21,132 bases of DNA, taken from the IMG/VR virus record IMGVR_UViG_3300012936_000227, positions 1-21,132 of that record; one strand, given 5' to 3'. Below the pieces are notes generated by a model that saw only the letters and a list, made by a program, of their open reading frames with translations, was not told the DNA's origin and did no database searches. A program made the position numbers and the translations under genes. Positions 1-6,753 of this stretch are shown here, one piece after another. Positions within the stretch are counted from its first letter, which is position 1; the number at the start of each line of letters is the position of its first letter. This stretch comes from a virus.

Positions 1-1
1 G

Positions 2-202
2 GTGAAACTGAGTGTTCATGAATGGGATCAGTGGAAAGAAAATAATCCTGAATGGGATAGAGATTGGTCAGACCCCTCTACTTGCCCCTCTGCTGCAGAG
101 ATTGGTGAGTGGAAGGATAAACTCATTAAATCTAAACCAGGATGGAATGAAGTACTAGAAAAAGCATCTAAAGCACCCAAATCACAAGTAAAGAAAATTT
201 AA
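2..202 (+). CDS. Small Trp-rich hypothetical protein, possibly 5'-truncated
   Basis: A 66-residue frame is open from the first bases of the window and could start at the GTG at position 2, or could be the tail of a longer gene whose start lies outside. The protein is acidic and unusually rich in tryptophan, with a clustered motif NPEWDRDWSDPST near residues 15-27 and a lysine-rich C-terminus. No catalytic motif or membrane segment is visible. It ends 4 nt before phoH and so is probably co-transcribed with it. I do not recognise a characterised family. I infer it is a real gene because the composition is non-random and the frame fits tightly against phoH, but its function is unknown and its N-terminus cannot be fixed. 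Confidence 0.6.
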   Translation: MKLSVHEWDQWKENNPEWDRDWSDPSTCPSAAEIGEWKDKLIKSKPGWNEVLEKASKAPKSQVKKI

Positions 203-206
203 ACCT

Positions 207-965
207 ATGGCAAGAAAAAGAAGAACGAATTCTGAACAACCAATTGGTGTTGGACTCACTGCAAAGCAAATGAGAAGAAAAAAACCGATTAATTCAGACC
301 TTCTTATAGATATCGAACCATTAACAGAAAATCAGAAAAAATTATTTGAATCTTACGCTGAAGGGAAACATCTTGTTGCTTATGGTGCATCAGGAACAGG
401 TAAAACTTTTATTACCCTTTATAATGCATTGGCAGATGTTTTAGATGATAGAACTCCATATGAAAAAATTTATCTTGTTCGTTCTTTAGTTTCAACAAGA
501 GAAATTGGATTCTTACCAGGAGATCATGAAGATAAGTCTTCATTGTATCAAATACCATATAAAAATATGGTTAAATATATGTTTCAAATGCCTAGTGATG
601 CTGACTTTGAAATGCTTTATGGAAATTTGAAAACACAAGAAACTATTAGTTTTTGGAGTACCTCATTCATTCGTGGAACAACATTAGATAATTGTATTAT
701 TATTGTTGATGAATTCCAAAATCTTAATTTTCATGAACTTGACTCCATTGTTACTAGAGTTGGTGAAAACTCAAAAATTATGTTCTGTGGAGATGCAACA
801 CAAACTGATTTGGTAAAACAAAATGAAAAAAATGGAATTGTTGATTTTATGAAAATTTTGAATGTTATGCCATCATTTGATACTATTGAATTTGGTATTA
901 ATGATATTGTAAGATCTGGTATTGTCAAAGAATATCTCGTAGCTAAAATGGAATTGAACTTATAA
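207..965 (+). CDS. phoH: PhoH-like P-loop ATPase
   Basis: A 252-residue P-loop NTPase of the PhoH family, which is common in marine phages including T4-like cyanophages. Walker A is GASGTGKT at residues 60-67, Walker B is the hydrophobic run ending in VDE near residues 164-169, and a sensor-like GDATQTD lies at 195-201, all in the usual PhoH order. The N-terminal 30 residues are basic (MARKRR...). The family is ATPase/RNA-helicase-like and is linked in bacteria to the phosphate-starvation regulon; its job in phages is unsettled. The ATG follows the upstream stop by 4 nt with no clear Shine-Dalgarno. The stop TAA shares its last base with the ATG of the next gene, which suggests translational coupling. 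Family call is firm; biological role is not. Confidence 0.95.
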   Translation: MARKRRTNSEQPIGVGLTAKQMRRKKPINSDLLIDIEPLTENQKKLFESYAEGKHLVAYGASGTGKTFITLYNALADVLDDRTPYEKIYLVRSLVSTREIGFLPGDHEDKSSLYQIPYKNMVKYMFQMPSDADFEMLYGNLKTQETISFWSTSFIRGTTLDNCIIIVDEFQNLNFHELDSIVTRVGENSKIMFCGDATQTDLVKQNEKNGIVDFMKILNVMPSFDTIEFGINDIVRSGIVKEYLVAKMELNL

Positions 966-1642
966 TGCACTTTCCTATAACATGTGTGGATAATTTTTAT
1001 TCCAATCCAGATGAAGTAAGAGAGTTTGCTCTTTCTCAAACATTTGGAAAAGAAACTGGAAATTTTCCTGGAGAAAGAACAAAACTATTACATCTAATTA
1101 ATGAGAACTTCTTTGCATCTTTTTGTTCAAAGTTGTTCTCATTATTTTATCAATTTCAAACAGAAAGGGTTGAGTGGGTTGTAGACTCTCACTTTCAAAA
1201 AATTTATCCTTATGAACAGGATAAAAATTCTTTAATGAATGAAGGATGGATTCACAAAGATTCTGATGATAGTATTGCTGCTGGAGTAATATACTTAAAT
1301 CCTAATTCTAATCCAGATGCAGGAACATCCTTTTTTCATACTATAGATCCAAATTATGAATGTGATTGGAGTTTTAGAGATGATCTTTATAAAGGTAAAC
1401 AAGTTGATAGGGAGAGGTATCTGCAAGAAAAACAAAAAAATACTAATGCACACGATAAAACTTTAGAAATAAAAAACATTTACAATAGATTGTCTTTTTA
1501 CGGAACACAATATCCTCATAGAGAATCTAACTTTTATGCTAGTGATACTGAACCAAGACTAACTCAGATATTCTTCATAAATGAGATTAATTCATTATCC
1601 ACACCAATTGAGAGAAAAAATAATTATGAAATCAATTTTTGA
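965..1642 (+). CDS. DUF6445-like / 2OG-Fe(II) oxygenase-fold protein
   Basis: A 225-residue protein starting with DNFYSNPDEVREFAL (residues 9-23) followed by FPGERT at 34-39, a pattern I associate with the DUF6445 family of phage and bacterial proteins. It carries the arrangement of metal ligands expected for a 2-oxoglutarate/Fe(II) dioxygenase fold: IHKD at residues 96-99 (H97, D99), a downstream stretch AAGVIYLNPN, a distal PHRE (H185) and R198 in PRLTQIFF as a possible 2OG-binding arginine. Substrate is unknown; hydroxylation of a protein or nucleobase is possible. The gene overlaps phoH by one base and its 3' end overlaps the following nuclease gene. Fold assignment is an inference from motif spacing; DUF6445 membership is from memory. 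Confidence 0.68.
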   Translation: MHFPITCVDNFYSNPDEVREFALSQTFGKETGNFPGERTKLLHLINENFFASFCSKLFSLFYQFQTERVEWVVDSHFQKIYPYEQDKNSLMNEGWIHKDSDDSIAAGVIYLNPNSNPDAGTSFFHTIDPNYECDWSFRDDLYKGKQVDRERYLQEKQKNTNAHDKTLEIKNIYNRLSFYGTQYPHRESNFYASDTEPRLTQIFFINEINSLSTPIERKNNYEINF

Positions 1643-2303
1643 ACATAAAGAATTAGACCTAAAACCATTGAGTAGAGAAAATATCGATGGTGTAAGATAT
1701 TATAATATTCCTGGAAAAGATAAACCTTTAAAATTAGTTTCTATTACTTCGGTAATTAGTAATTATAAAAAAGAATTCTTCGCTGCTTGGAGAAAAAGAG
1801 TTGGTGAAGAAAAAGCAGATAAGAAAACCAAACGTGCTACCAGTCGTGGAACTGATATGCATACTCTTGTAGAGCATCATCTTAAAAATGAGAGTCTTCC
1901 TAAAGTTCAACCATTATCTGAATTTTTATTTCATTCAGCAAAGGCAGAACTAAATCGTATAAATAACATTTACGCCTTAGAGGGGGCACTGTACAGCGAG
2001 TATTTGGGAATTGCTGGAACAGTTGATTGTATCGCTGAACATGATGGCGAACTGTCTATAATCGATTTTAAAACTTCTGAAAGACCAAAACCAAGAGATT
2101 GGATTGATGGATATTTTGTACAATGCTGCGCCTATGCCTGCATGTTACATGAGATGACTGGTCTAACAGTTAAAAAGTTTGTGATTATTATGTCATGTGA
2201 GAATGGAGAAGTAGTAGTATACGAAGAAAGAAATAAAGAAAAGTATATTAGGATGCTTGTTCAATATATAAAGAAATTTTTAAACGATAAGTTGACAAAA
2301 TGA
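1626..2303 (+). CDS. PD-(D/E)XK (RecB/Cas4-type) exonuclease
   Basis: From the ATG at 1626 this gene gives a 225-residue protein of the RecB-like PD-(D/E)XK nuclease superfamily. Motifs in order: GTDMH (H79), a possible acidic residue in SEYLGIAGTVD (E125, D134), the core IIDFKTS (D147, K149), and QCCAY (Q166, Y170), which matches the QxxxY motif III of RecB, AddB and Cas4 nucleases. The frame is also open upstream to an ATG at 1581, but the first 15 residues so gained overlap the previous gene and look non-native. A purine-rich GAGAG near 1610 sits before the ATG at 1626. It probably processes DNA ends during recombination or host DNA degradation, consistent with its replication-block neighbours. 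Direction of digestion cannot be told from sequence. Confidence 0.8.
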   Translation: MKSIFEHKELDLKPLSRENIDGVRYYNIPGKDKPLKLVSITSVISNYKKEFFAAWRKRVGEEKADKKTKRATSRGTDMHTLVEHHLKNESLPKVQPLSEFLFHSAKAELNRINNIYALEGALYSEYLGIAGTVDCIAEHDGELSIIDFKTSERPKPRDWIDGYFVQCCAYACMLHEMTGLTVKKFVIIMSCENGEVVVYEERNKEKYIRMLVQYIKKFLNDKLTK

Positions 2304-2320
2304 TGTTTATAACCTATATT
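2292..2320 (+). promoter_or_regulatory. Sigma70-type promoter ahead of gp33
   Basis: TTGACA at 2292-2297 is a perfect -35 box and TATATT at 2315-2320 matches the -10 consensus at five of six positions, with the optimal 17 bp between them. The -35 lies in the last codons of the nuclease gene and the -10 in the 39-nt gap before gp33. The expected start of transcription is about 2327. This would drive gp33, gp59 and the DUF1825-like gene through the host polymerase without phage late factors. Seen directly; activity is inferred. Confidence 0.65.
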
Positions 2321-2342
2321 ATTAACAATTATTTAAATACTA

Positions 2343-2633
2343 ATGCTATTAGAATTAATGACTTCAAGTAAGAAGCAAGAAAAGAAATTAGAAGAACTTT
2401 TAAATAAGAAATTTTTCTGTTCCTCTAAATTTTCTCAAGAAATAGAGACCATGGTAACAAATGATCCAGAAGTAAGTTATCTTGATGCAATACTTTCATT
2501 TTGCGAAGTTAATAATATTGAACTGGAAACAGTTCCAAAGTTGATATCTAAACCATTAAAAGAAAAATTAAAGTATGAAGCAATGAATTTAAACTTTTTA
2601 AAGAAAACTTCAAAGGCAAAATTAGTATTTTAA
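2343..2633 (+). CDS. 33: gp33-like late promoter transcription accessory protein
   Basis: A 96-residue protein resembling the cyanophage form of T4 gp33, the coactivator that bridges the sliding clamp gp45 and host RNA polymerase at late promoters. Recognisable features are the central helical stretch VSYLDAILSFCEVNNIE and the C-terminal LISKPLKEKLKYEAMNLNFL, and the position directly before gp59. T4 gp33 is slightly longer (about 112 residues). The start at 2343 is the first ATG after the promoter; an in-frame ATG at 2358 (MTSSKKQEKK) is a plausible alternative and neither has a clear ribosome-binding site. The gene ends 2 nt before the GTG of gp59. Identification rests on remembered family sequence plus synteny. 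Confidence 0.84.
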   Translation: MLLELMTSSKKQEKKLEELLNKKFFCSSKFSQEIETMVTNDPEVSYLDAILSFCEVNNIELETVPKLISKPLKEKLKYEAMNLNFLKKTSKAKLVF

Positions 2634-2635
2634 TT

Positions 2636-3223
2636 GTGAATCCTATAGAATGTTATAAGACTTATCTGTCTGTAAAAAATCATTTTTCAAAAGAAAGTTA
2701 TGATTTTTTTAAGTATAAAGGTAAAACAAAAGTATCTGATAAAACTTTTTATGCCAAAAAAGAAAGGTTTTGGTTTGAAAAATTATCTAGGAATAAAGAA
2801 GAAAAAGAAATTATAAATTTCTTTGTATCAAATTATTGTTCTGCTGATGATCCTTCATCTTTGTGGATTGGTGATATCATAAAAAATGGAGAGTCTGTTT
2901 ATATAAGATGGAAAGAAAAAAGAGATAACTTGTTAGATGTTTTTTTACAAGAAATTAGTAATTTAAATAAAGAAAATTTTGATCAATATTTTAGTGTAGT
3001 TAAGAATCGTCACCCACAAATTGTAAAAGATTATTTAAAAGGTGATATTTGTATAGAAACTATGATTATATTTGATACAATCATTAATTATAAAAAAGAT
3101 TTTGATAATAAATTAATAGATCCTATTTGGGAAATGATTTCTATGAAAATGAAAAAATATTCTGTTTTCCTTCAGATTAATAGTGTTAAATATAGAAAGG
3201 CATTGAAGGAGAAAATATTATGA
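2636..3223 (+). CDS. 59: gp59-like loader of the replicative helicase
   Basis: A 195-residue protein with the gp59 family signature: N-terminal MNPIECYKTYLSVKNHF, then FKYKGK, RFWFEKLSR near residues 44-52, and DDPSSLWIGDII near 71-82. In T4, gp59 binds forked DNA and gp32 and places gp41 helicase on the lagging strand; T4 gp59 is about 217 residues. The start codon is GTG at 2636, chosen because it yields the conserved MN.ECY beginning and follows the gp33 stop by only 2 nt. The 3' end overlaps the next gene by 4 nt (ATGA), which implies coupled translation. The nearby gp32 gene is its known partner, supporting the call. Confidence 0.9.
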   Translation: MNPIECYKTYLSVKNHFSKESYDFFKYKGKTKVSDKTFYAKKERFWFEKLSRNKEEKEIINFFVSNYCSADDPSSLWIGDIIKNGESVYIRWKEKRDNLLDVFLQEISNLNKENFDQYFSVVKNRHPQIVKDYLKGDICIETMIIFDTIINYKKDFDNKLIDPIWEMISMKMKKYSVFLQINSVKYRKALKEKIL

Positions 3224-3570
3224 ATTTTTTTGATTCCAAACTAGTACAAGAAGAATTAGAAGAGATAACAAAAATTCAAGAAGAAATATATGAGAATGTA
3301 TTTAAATTTCCTGAGATGGATACAGAAGAAAAATTAAAACATATTAATTTATTGAAGTCTCTCTTAGATAAACAAAAAGTTTTATATACTAGAGTAAGTT
3401 TATCCGATGATCCAGAAGCAAAAAGATTAAAGCGTTATATCAAAGACTCTGCTGTTATGATGGGAATGCCAGAAGATAAAGATATTAATGTTATATTTAA
3501 TAATATGACTATAATGCTTGACATGATGAGAAAGCAATTAATTGAAACTGATAAAAACGAAAACCAATAA
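3220..3570 (+). CDS. DUF1825-like protein
   Basis: A 116-residue, mostly helical, charged protein beginning MNFFDSKLVQEEL, with SLLDKQKVLYTRVSLSDDPEA in the middle and an ending helix with NVIFNNMTIMLDMMRKQL. This order (FFDS..VQ.E, then ...LLxKxKVLxxRxxLSDD, then MF/INxxxxxLxxM) resembles DUF1825, a small family found across cyanobacteria and in T4-like cyanophages. There is no catalytic motif or membrane segment; predicted helices suggest a protein-binding role. It is translationally coupled to gp59 through an ATGA overlap and lies just before gp32, so a link to replication or late transcription is plausible but unproven. The match is from memory of the family, so confidence is moderate. 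Confidence 0.72.
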   Translation: MNFFDSKLVQEELEEITKIQEEIYENVFKFPEMDTEEKLKHINLLKSLLDKQKVLYTRVSLSDDPEAKRLKRYIKDSAVMMGMPEDKDINVIFNNMTIMLDMMRKQLIETDKNENQ

Positions 3571-3580
3571 TGACAAGGGC

Positions 3581-3609
3581 TTGACATCCCTCCATGTTTC
3601 GACTATGGT
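3581..3609 (+). promoter_or_regulatory. Sigma70-type promoter ahead of gp32
   Basis: A perfect -35 TTGACA at 3581-3586 is followed after exactly 17 bp by TATGGT at 3604-3609, which keeps the most important -10 bases (T1, A2, T6). It lies in the 74-nt gap between the DUF1825-like gene and gp32. The predicted start near 3616 gives a leader of about 30 nt before the gp32 ATG. The leader shows no Shine-Dalgarno and no obvious hairpin. Together with the terminator at 4677-4711 this would make gp32 a monocistronic unit. Seen directly; function inferred. Confidence 0.65.
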
Positions 3610-3644
3610 AAAGAAGTCCACAGGCCAAATCTTATTTAATCCAA

Positions 3645-4643
3645 ATGTCAAATTTTTCTAATCTAAAAAAACAATCTAGTCTCGGCTCCTTGACTCAAAA
3701 ACTAGTCAAAGAAGTCGAAAAGATGAATAATGGCAACTCAAATTCCGATGATCGTTTCTGGAAACCAGAAATGGGTAAGGATGGAGTTGGTTCAGCAATT
3801 ATTCGTTTTCTCCCCGCACCAGATGGTGAAGAACTTCCATGGGTAAAAATGTATTCTCATGGATTCCAAGGCACTGGTGGTTGGTATATTGAAAACTCTC
3901 TAACTACACTCGGTCAGAAAGATCCAGTCTCTGAGTACAACCGCACTCTGTGGAACAGCGGTAATGACAAAGACAAAGAAACTGTACGTAAACAGAAGCG
4001 TAAACTATCATATTACTCTAACATCTACGTTGTAAAGGATCCTGCACATCCAGAAAATGAGGGTCAAGTATTCCTCTTCAAATATGGTAAAAAAATCTTT
4101 GATAAGGTTTTGAATGCTATGCAACCTGAATTTGAAGATGAAGAACCAATTAATCCCTTTGACTTCTGGGCGGGTGCAAACTTCCGTCTAAAGATCCGTA
4201 AGGTCGAAGGTTACTGGAACTACGATAAGTCTGAATTCGATAGTGTAAAACCACTTCTAGGTGATGATGATGCTATGGAAGCAATTTGGAAGAAAGAACA
4301 TTCTCTAGAAGAAATGGTTGCACCAACTAACTTCAAAACTTACGAGCAACTAGAAGCACGTATGAACACTGTGCTTGGTCTTAATAAACCAAAAGCACGT
4401 CGTTATGATGAAGAACTTGAAGATGAAAGTGAAGGTCGTGGATCATTCACACCAAACTTTAAGTCTAAAGAAGAGGATGTAATGGAGGAATTAGAAAAGT
4501 CTTACCATCAAAGTAAGAAAGTTTCTTCATCATCAGAACCAAATTTTAATTCTGATGATATTACACCATCTAATTCTTCGAGTGATGATGATGAAGAAAC
4601 TGCACTATCTTACTTCCAAAATCTTGCTTCTCAAGTTGATTAA
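3645..4643 (+). CDS. 32: gp32 single-stranded DNA-binding protein
   Basis: A 332-residue homologue of T4 gp32, which coats single-stranded DNA in replication and recombination. The N-terminus (SNFSNLKKQSSLGSL) fits the cooperativity domain; the OB-fold core is marked by IIRFLPAPDGEELPWVKMYSHGF at about residues 52-74 and by KLSYYSNIYVVKDPAHPENEGQVF at about 120-143; the C-terminus is acidic (SSSDDDEETALSYF), as needed for contacts with gp59 and other partners. The zinc ligands of T4 gp32 are not conserved and the whole protein has no cysteine. All eleven arginines use CGT or CGC, unlike flanking genes that mainly use AGA, a sign of strong expression or different history. No Shine-Dalgarno precedes the ATG. 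It has its own promoter and terminator and meets gp53 tail to tail with a 4-bp overlap. Confidence 0.97.
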   Translation: MSNFSNLKKQSSLGSLTQKLVKEVEKMNNGNSNSDDRFWKPEMGKDGVGSAIIRFLPAPDGEELPWVKMYSHGFQGTGGWYIENSLTTLGQKDPVSEYNRTLWNSGNDKDKETVRKQKRKLSYYSNIYVVKDPAHPENEGQVFLFKYGKKIFDKVLNAMQPEFEDEEPINPFDFWAGANFRLKIRKVEGYWNYDKSEFDSVKPLLGDDDAMEAIWKKEHSLEEMVAPTNFKTYEQLEARMNTVLGLNKPKARRYDEELEDESEGRGSFTPNFKSKEEDVMEELEKSYHQSKKVSSSSEPNFNSDDITPSNSSSDDDEETALSYFQNLASQVD

Positions 4644-5332
4644 TAAGTAAAGAAGTTAGGATTATCCGCTTTTAATAAGGTTTTAGTCACAAACTGACTA
4701 GAACCTTTTTTATATGCCATAATAGACTTAATGTCATTCAACAAAATAGCAAGATATTCAGGTTTTAAGAGAAAAATATTTCTTTTATTATTTTCTTTTT
4801 CTTCTTCATCTTCGTAATTTGTGATTGAATAAGTTATATTAGTTCTTACTACTTCATTATTTGTTCCAGCATCTAGGTATTTAATTGAATAATCACTATC
4901 TACATCCAATCCTTTTGGAAGAACTAAATTACCAATACTATCTCTGACCTCAACAGTCTTATAACACTTTACTGAATAAAGATTATCATATGTTTTATAT
5001 TTTTCCAGTAAATATTCATCAAACACTCTCTGAGGAGTAGGCCACTCATCTCTTACATTTAAAATATTATTTGATATTAAAACAACCCAATCAAGAGATT
5101 CATCATTATAAATTTTCTTAGCAACCTGATCAGGTCTTTCATCACCTACAATATCATAATTTGTAAAAAATACTAGACTAGAAAATATATCTTCTCTTAT
5201 CTTTACTCTTCTGAATAAATTCTTTACTGATATATAAGAATTTACAAGATCTTTGTCTTCGTCAAGTTGACTTATATATCTAAAATCTGGAATTTGTGCG
5301 AAGTACTTAAGTGATTTTTTTAAACTTTCCAT
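4640..5332 (-). CDS. 53: gp53-like baseplate wedge subunit
   Basis: A 230-residue protein resembling T4 gp53 (about 196 residues), the wedge subunit that helps join wedges around the hub. Supporting features are the N-terminal stretch FRRVKIREDIFSSLVFF (residues 40-56), DERPDQVAKKIYND and the hydrophobic SLDWVVLISNNILN, followed by EWPTPQRVFDEYL, a pattern typical of gp53-like proteins of many T4-like phages. It is the last gene of a three-gene minus-strand island, starting 1 nt after the stop of gp48. Its stop codon overlaps the end of gp32, and its final codons contain the gp32 terminator hairpin in antisense, which may constrain its C-terminal sequence. Confidence 0.85.
   Translation of the reverse strand: MESLKKSLKYFAQIPDFRYISQLDEDKDLVNSYISVKNLFRRVKIREDIFSSLVFFTNYDIVGDERPDQVAKKIYNDESLDWVVLISNNILNVRDEWPTPQRVFDEYLLEKYKTYDNLYSVKCYKTVEVRDSIGNLVLPKGLDVDSDYSIKYLDAGTNNEVVRTNITYSITNYEDEEEKENNKRNIFLLKPEYLAILLNDIKSIMAYKKGSSQFVTKTLLKADNPNFFTY
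4677..4711 (+). terminator. Intrinsic terminator of gp32, inside antisense gp53
   Basis: The arm AAGGTTTTAGTCA (4677-4689) pairs with TGACTAGAACCTT (4695-4707) across a 5-nt loop CAAAC. This is a 13-bp stem with a single G-U wobble, followed directly by a T run (TTTTTT at 4706-4711, partly in the stem). It starts 33 nt after the gp32 stop. It works only in the plus direction, since the other side of the stem lacks a U tract. The hairpin is within the coding sequence for the last residues of gp53 on the other strand. Confidence 0.86.
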
Positions 5333-5333
5333 T

Positions 5334-6722
5334 TTAGTAACCTATACTGTTAGTACCTATTTCAGCATAATCTTTATAATAAACTGGTTCCAATTCAGTG
5401 AATGATAGAGTCATTCTATAAGCAACCATTGAACCATCTTCACTATGACTCATATATGTGCCTTGTGGAGTGTAATCAACCGAACAATTTCTTAATGCAC
5501 ATTTATGTTTTACCATATTAATATATGGATTTATTTGCTTAAAACCTGCGGATCCATCTCTTTGATACAAGTATTTAATTGTAAATACATTTGGTGCTTT
5601 TAAAAACAATCCAAGTGATTCTCTTCTAGGTGCCATACCTTCCTTAAAGAATCTAATAATATCTCTAATATTTCTTGCTTCATCACCATTTTTTGGTGCC
5701 ATTTCAACAGTATAAGTAAAGTCTCTCAATCCAGGACCAGAAAATAGTAACTCTGTATTTGGATTAAGAATTGCTCCAGATGTTCTAGAAAGTAAATTAT
5801 TAACTCCAACCGCTTTTGCTGCTAATGCGGTTCTAATCGCATTTTGAACATCTGCATTCAATCCTGCATTACCCAATCTGTCTATTGCACCTTGAATTGC
5901 CGCACTAGGATCTTTCATAGCTTCCAAACTAGTTCTTGCTGCTTCTGCTTGAAGAGCATTTAATTCATCATCTGTCCACTTTACTTGATTGTTATCTTGA
6001 ATTCCTGCAGGTATTGCTAGAGTAACACTACCGTCTACTTTTTTAAATCCTCTGTCACCAAATCCAAATGTTTCTGTAGATGTATCAAGACTTCTTTTAC
6101 CATACTCATATTGAATAAATTCAACTACATCTTGAGCACTAGAAAAATCACCATCTGATAGTAGCATATCAATAGGATATGCATAATATCCATACTGCCT
6201 TTGCTCAGTTTTATTATCTAAATCAATAGGGCTCAGATCAACTGGTGTATCTGAAGTAGCAGTTGGTGTATCTGGAGTACCAGTAACAGTAATTGTTAAA
6301 TCAGCATTAGATTGAGAAGCAGCAGTATTAATATTTGATAAGGATGATTTATATCCTGTTGTTGCTTTTAATCTATCTATTGTAATAGGATCTGATGTTT
6401 TTGATATTACATCTGAAGCGTATTTTCTTGAATTGTTAATAAGTGGTGAAAGATTACCTTCTCCAATTTGTACAATAACTTCATTGTAAATAGTTCTTGC
6501 TGATGGAGATGGAAGGTTCCAACTACCAGTTTCAGGATTAAAGTTATAAAATTCTTGATTATCAGATTTACGAAATAATTTTATGACTCCTGTAGAATTA
6601 TTTACCTCTATTTTAAAATCAAGTGGTGGTGTAGTATCACCTTCTAAAGATGGTGATGTTATAGTGTTAGAAAATAATTCTGGACTCTGGGAGGTATTAT
6701 TCCACCCCTGTAAACTAGACAT
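5334..6722 (-). CDS. 48: gp48-like baseplate tail-tube cap
   Basis: A 462-residue protein assigned to gp48, which caps the baseplate hub and, with gp54, starts tail-tube growth; T4 gp48 is about 364 residues. The N-terminal 170 residues are Ser/Thr/Asp-rich and of low complexity (for example TVTGTPDTPTATSDTPVD). The conserved part follows: YPIDMLLSDGDFSSAQDVVEF, then a C-terminal tube-like domain with FSGPGLRDFTYTVEMAPKN, RDIIRFFKEGMAPRR and a final beta-rich YRMTLSFTELEPVYYKDY, which is typical of tail-tube-fold proteins. It lies between gp4 and gp53. Distinguishing gp48 from gp54 is by comparison with the separate gp54-like gene at 7236. Confidence 0.8.
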   Translation of the reverse strand: MSSLQGWNNTSQSPELFSNTITSPSLEGDTTPPLDFKIEVNNSTGVIKLFRKSDNQEFYNFNPETGSWNLPSPSARTIYNEVIVQIGEGNLSPLINNSRKYASDVISKTSDPITIDRLKATTGYKSSLSNINTAASQSNADLTITVTGTPDTPTATSDTPVDLSPIDLDNKTEQRQYGYYAYPIDMLLSDGDFSSAQDVVEFIQYEYGKRSLDTSTETFGFGDRGFKKVDGSVTLAIPAGIQDNNQVKWTDDELNALQAEAARTSLEAMKDPSAAIQGAIDRLGNAGLNADVQNAIRTALAAKAVGVNNLLSRTSGAILNPNTELLFSGPGLRDFTYTVEMAPKNGDEARNIRDIIRFFKEGMAPRRESLGLFLKAPNVFTIKYLYQRDGSAGFKQINPYINMVKHKCALRNCSVDYTPQGTYMSHSEDGSMVAYRMTLSFTELEPVYYKDYAEIGTNSIGY

Positions 6723-6745
6723 TTAATAATTGCCCTTTATAGTTT

Positions 6746-6753
6746 TATTTATT
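6746..6753 (-). promoter_or_regulatory. Candidate T4-type late promoter for gp48-gp53
   Basis: Read on the minus strand this is AATAAATA, matching seven of eight bases of the T4 late consensus TATAAATA and the ATAAATA core reported for T4-like cyanophages. It overlaps the gp4 stop codon and lies 24 bp upstream of the gp48 ATG, which leaves room for a start site and short leader. In AT-rich DNA this motif can occur by chance, so confidence is limited. Confidence 0.42.

Noticed and set aside
1581-1625. Longer start for the PD-(D/E)XK nuclease
   Set aside because: The added 15 residues lie over the coupled upstream gene and look unlike a family N-terminus; ATG 1626 is preceded by a purine-rich stretch and gives a natural start.
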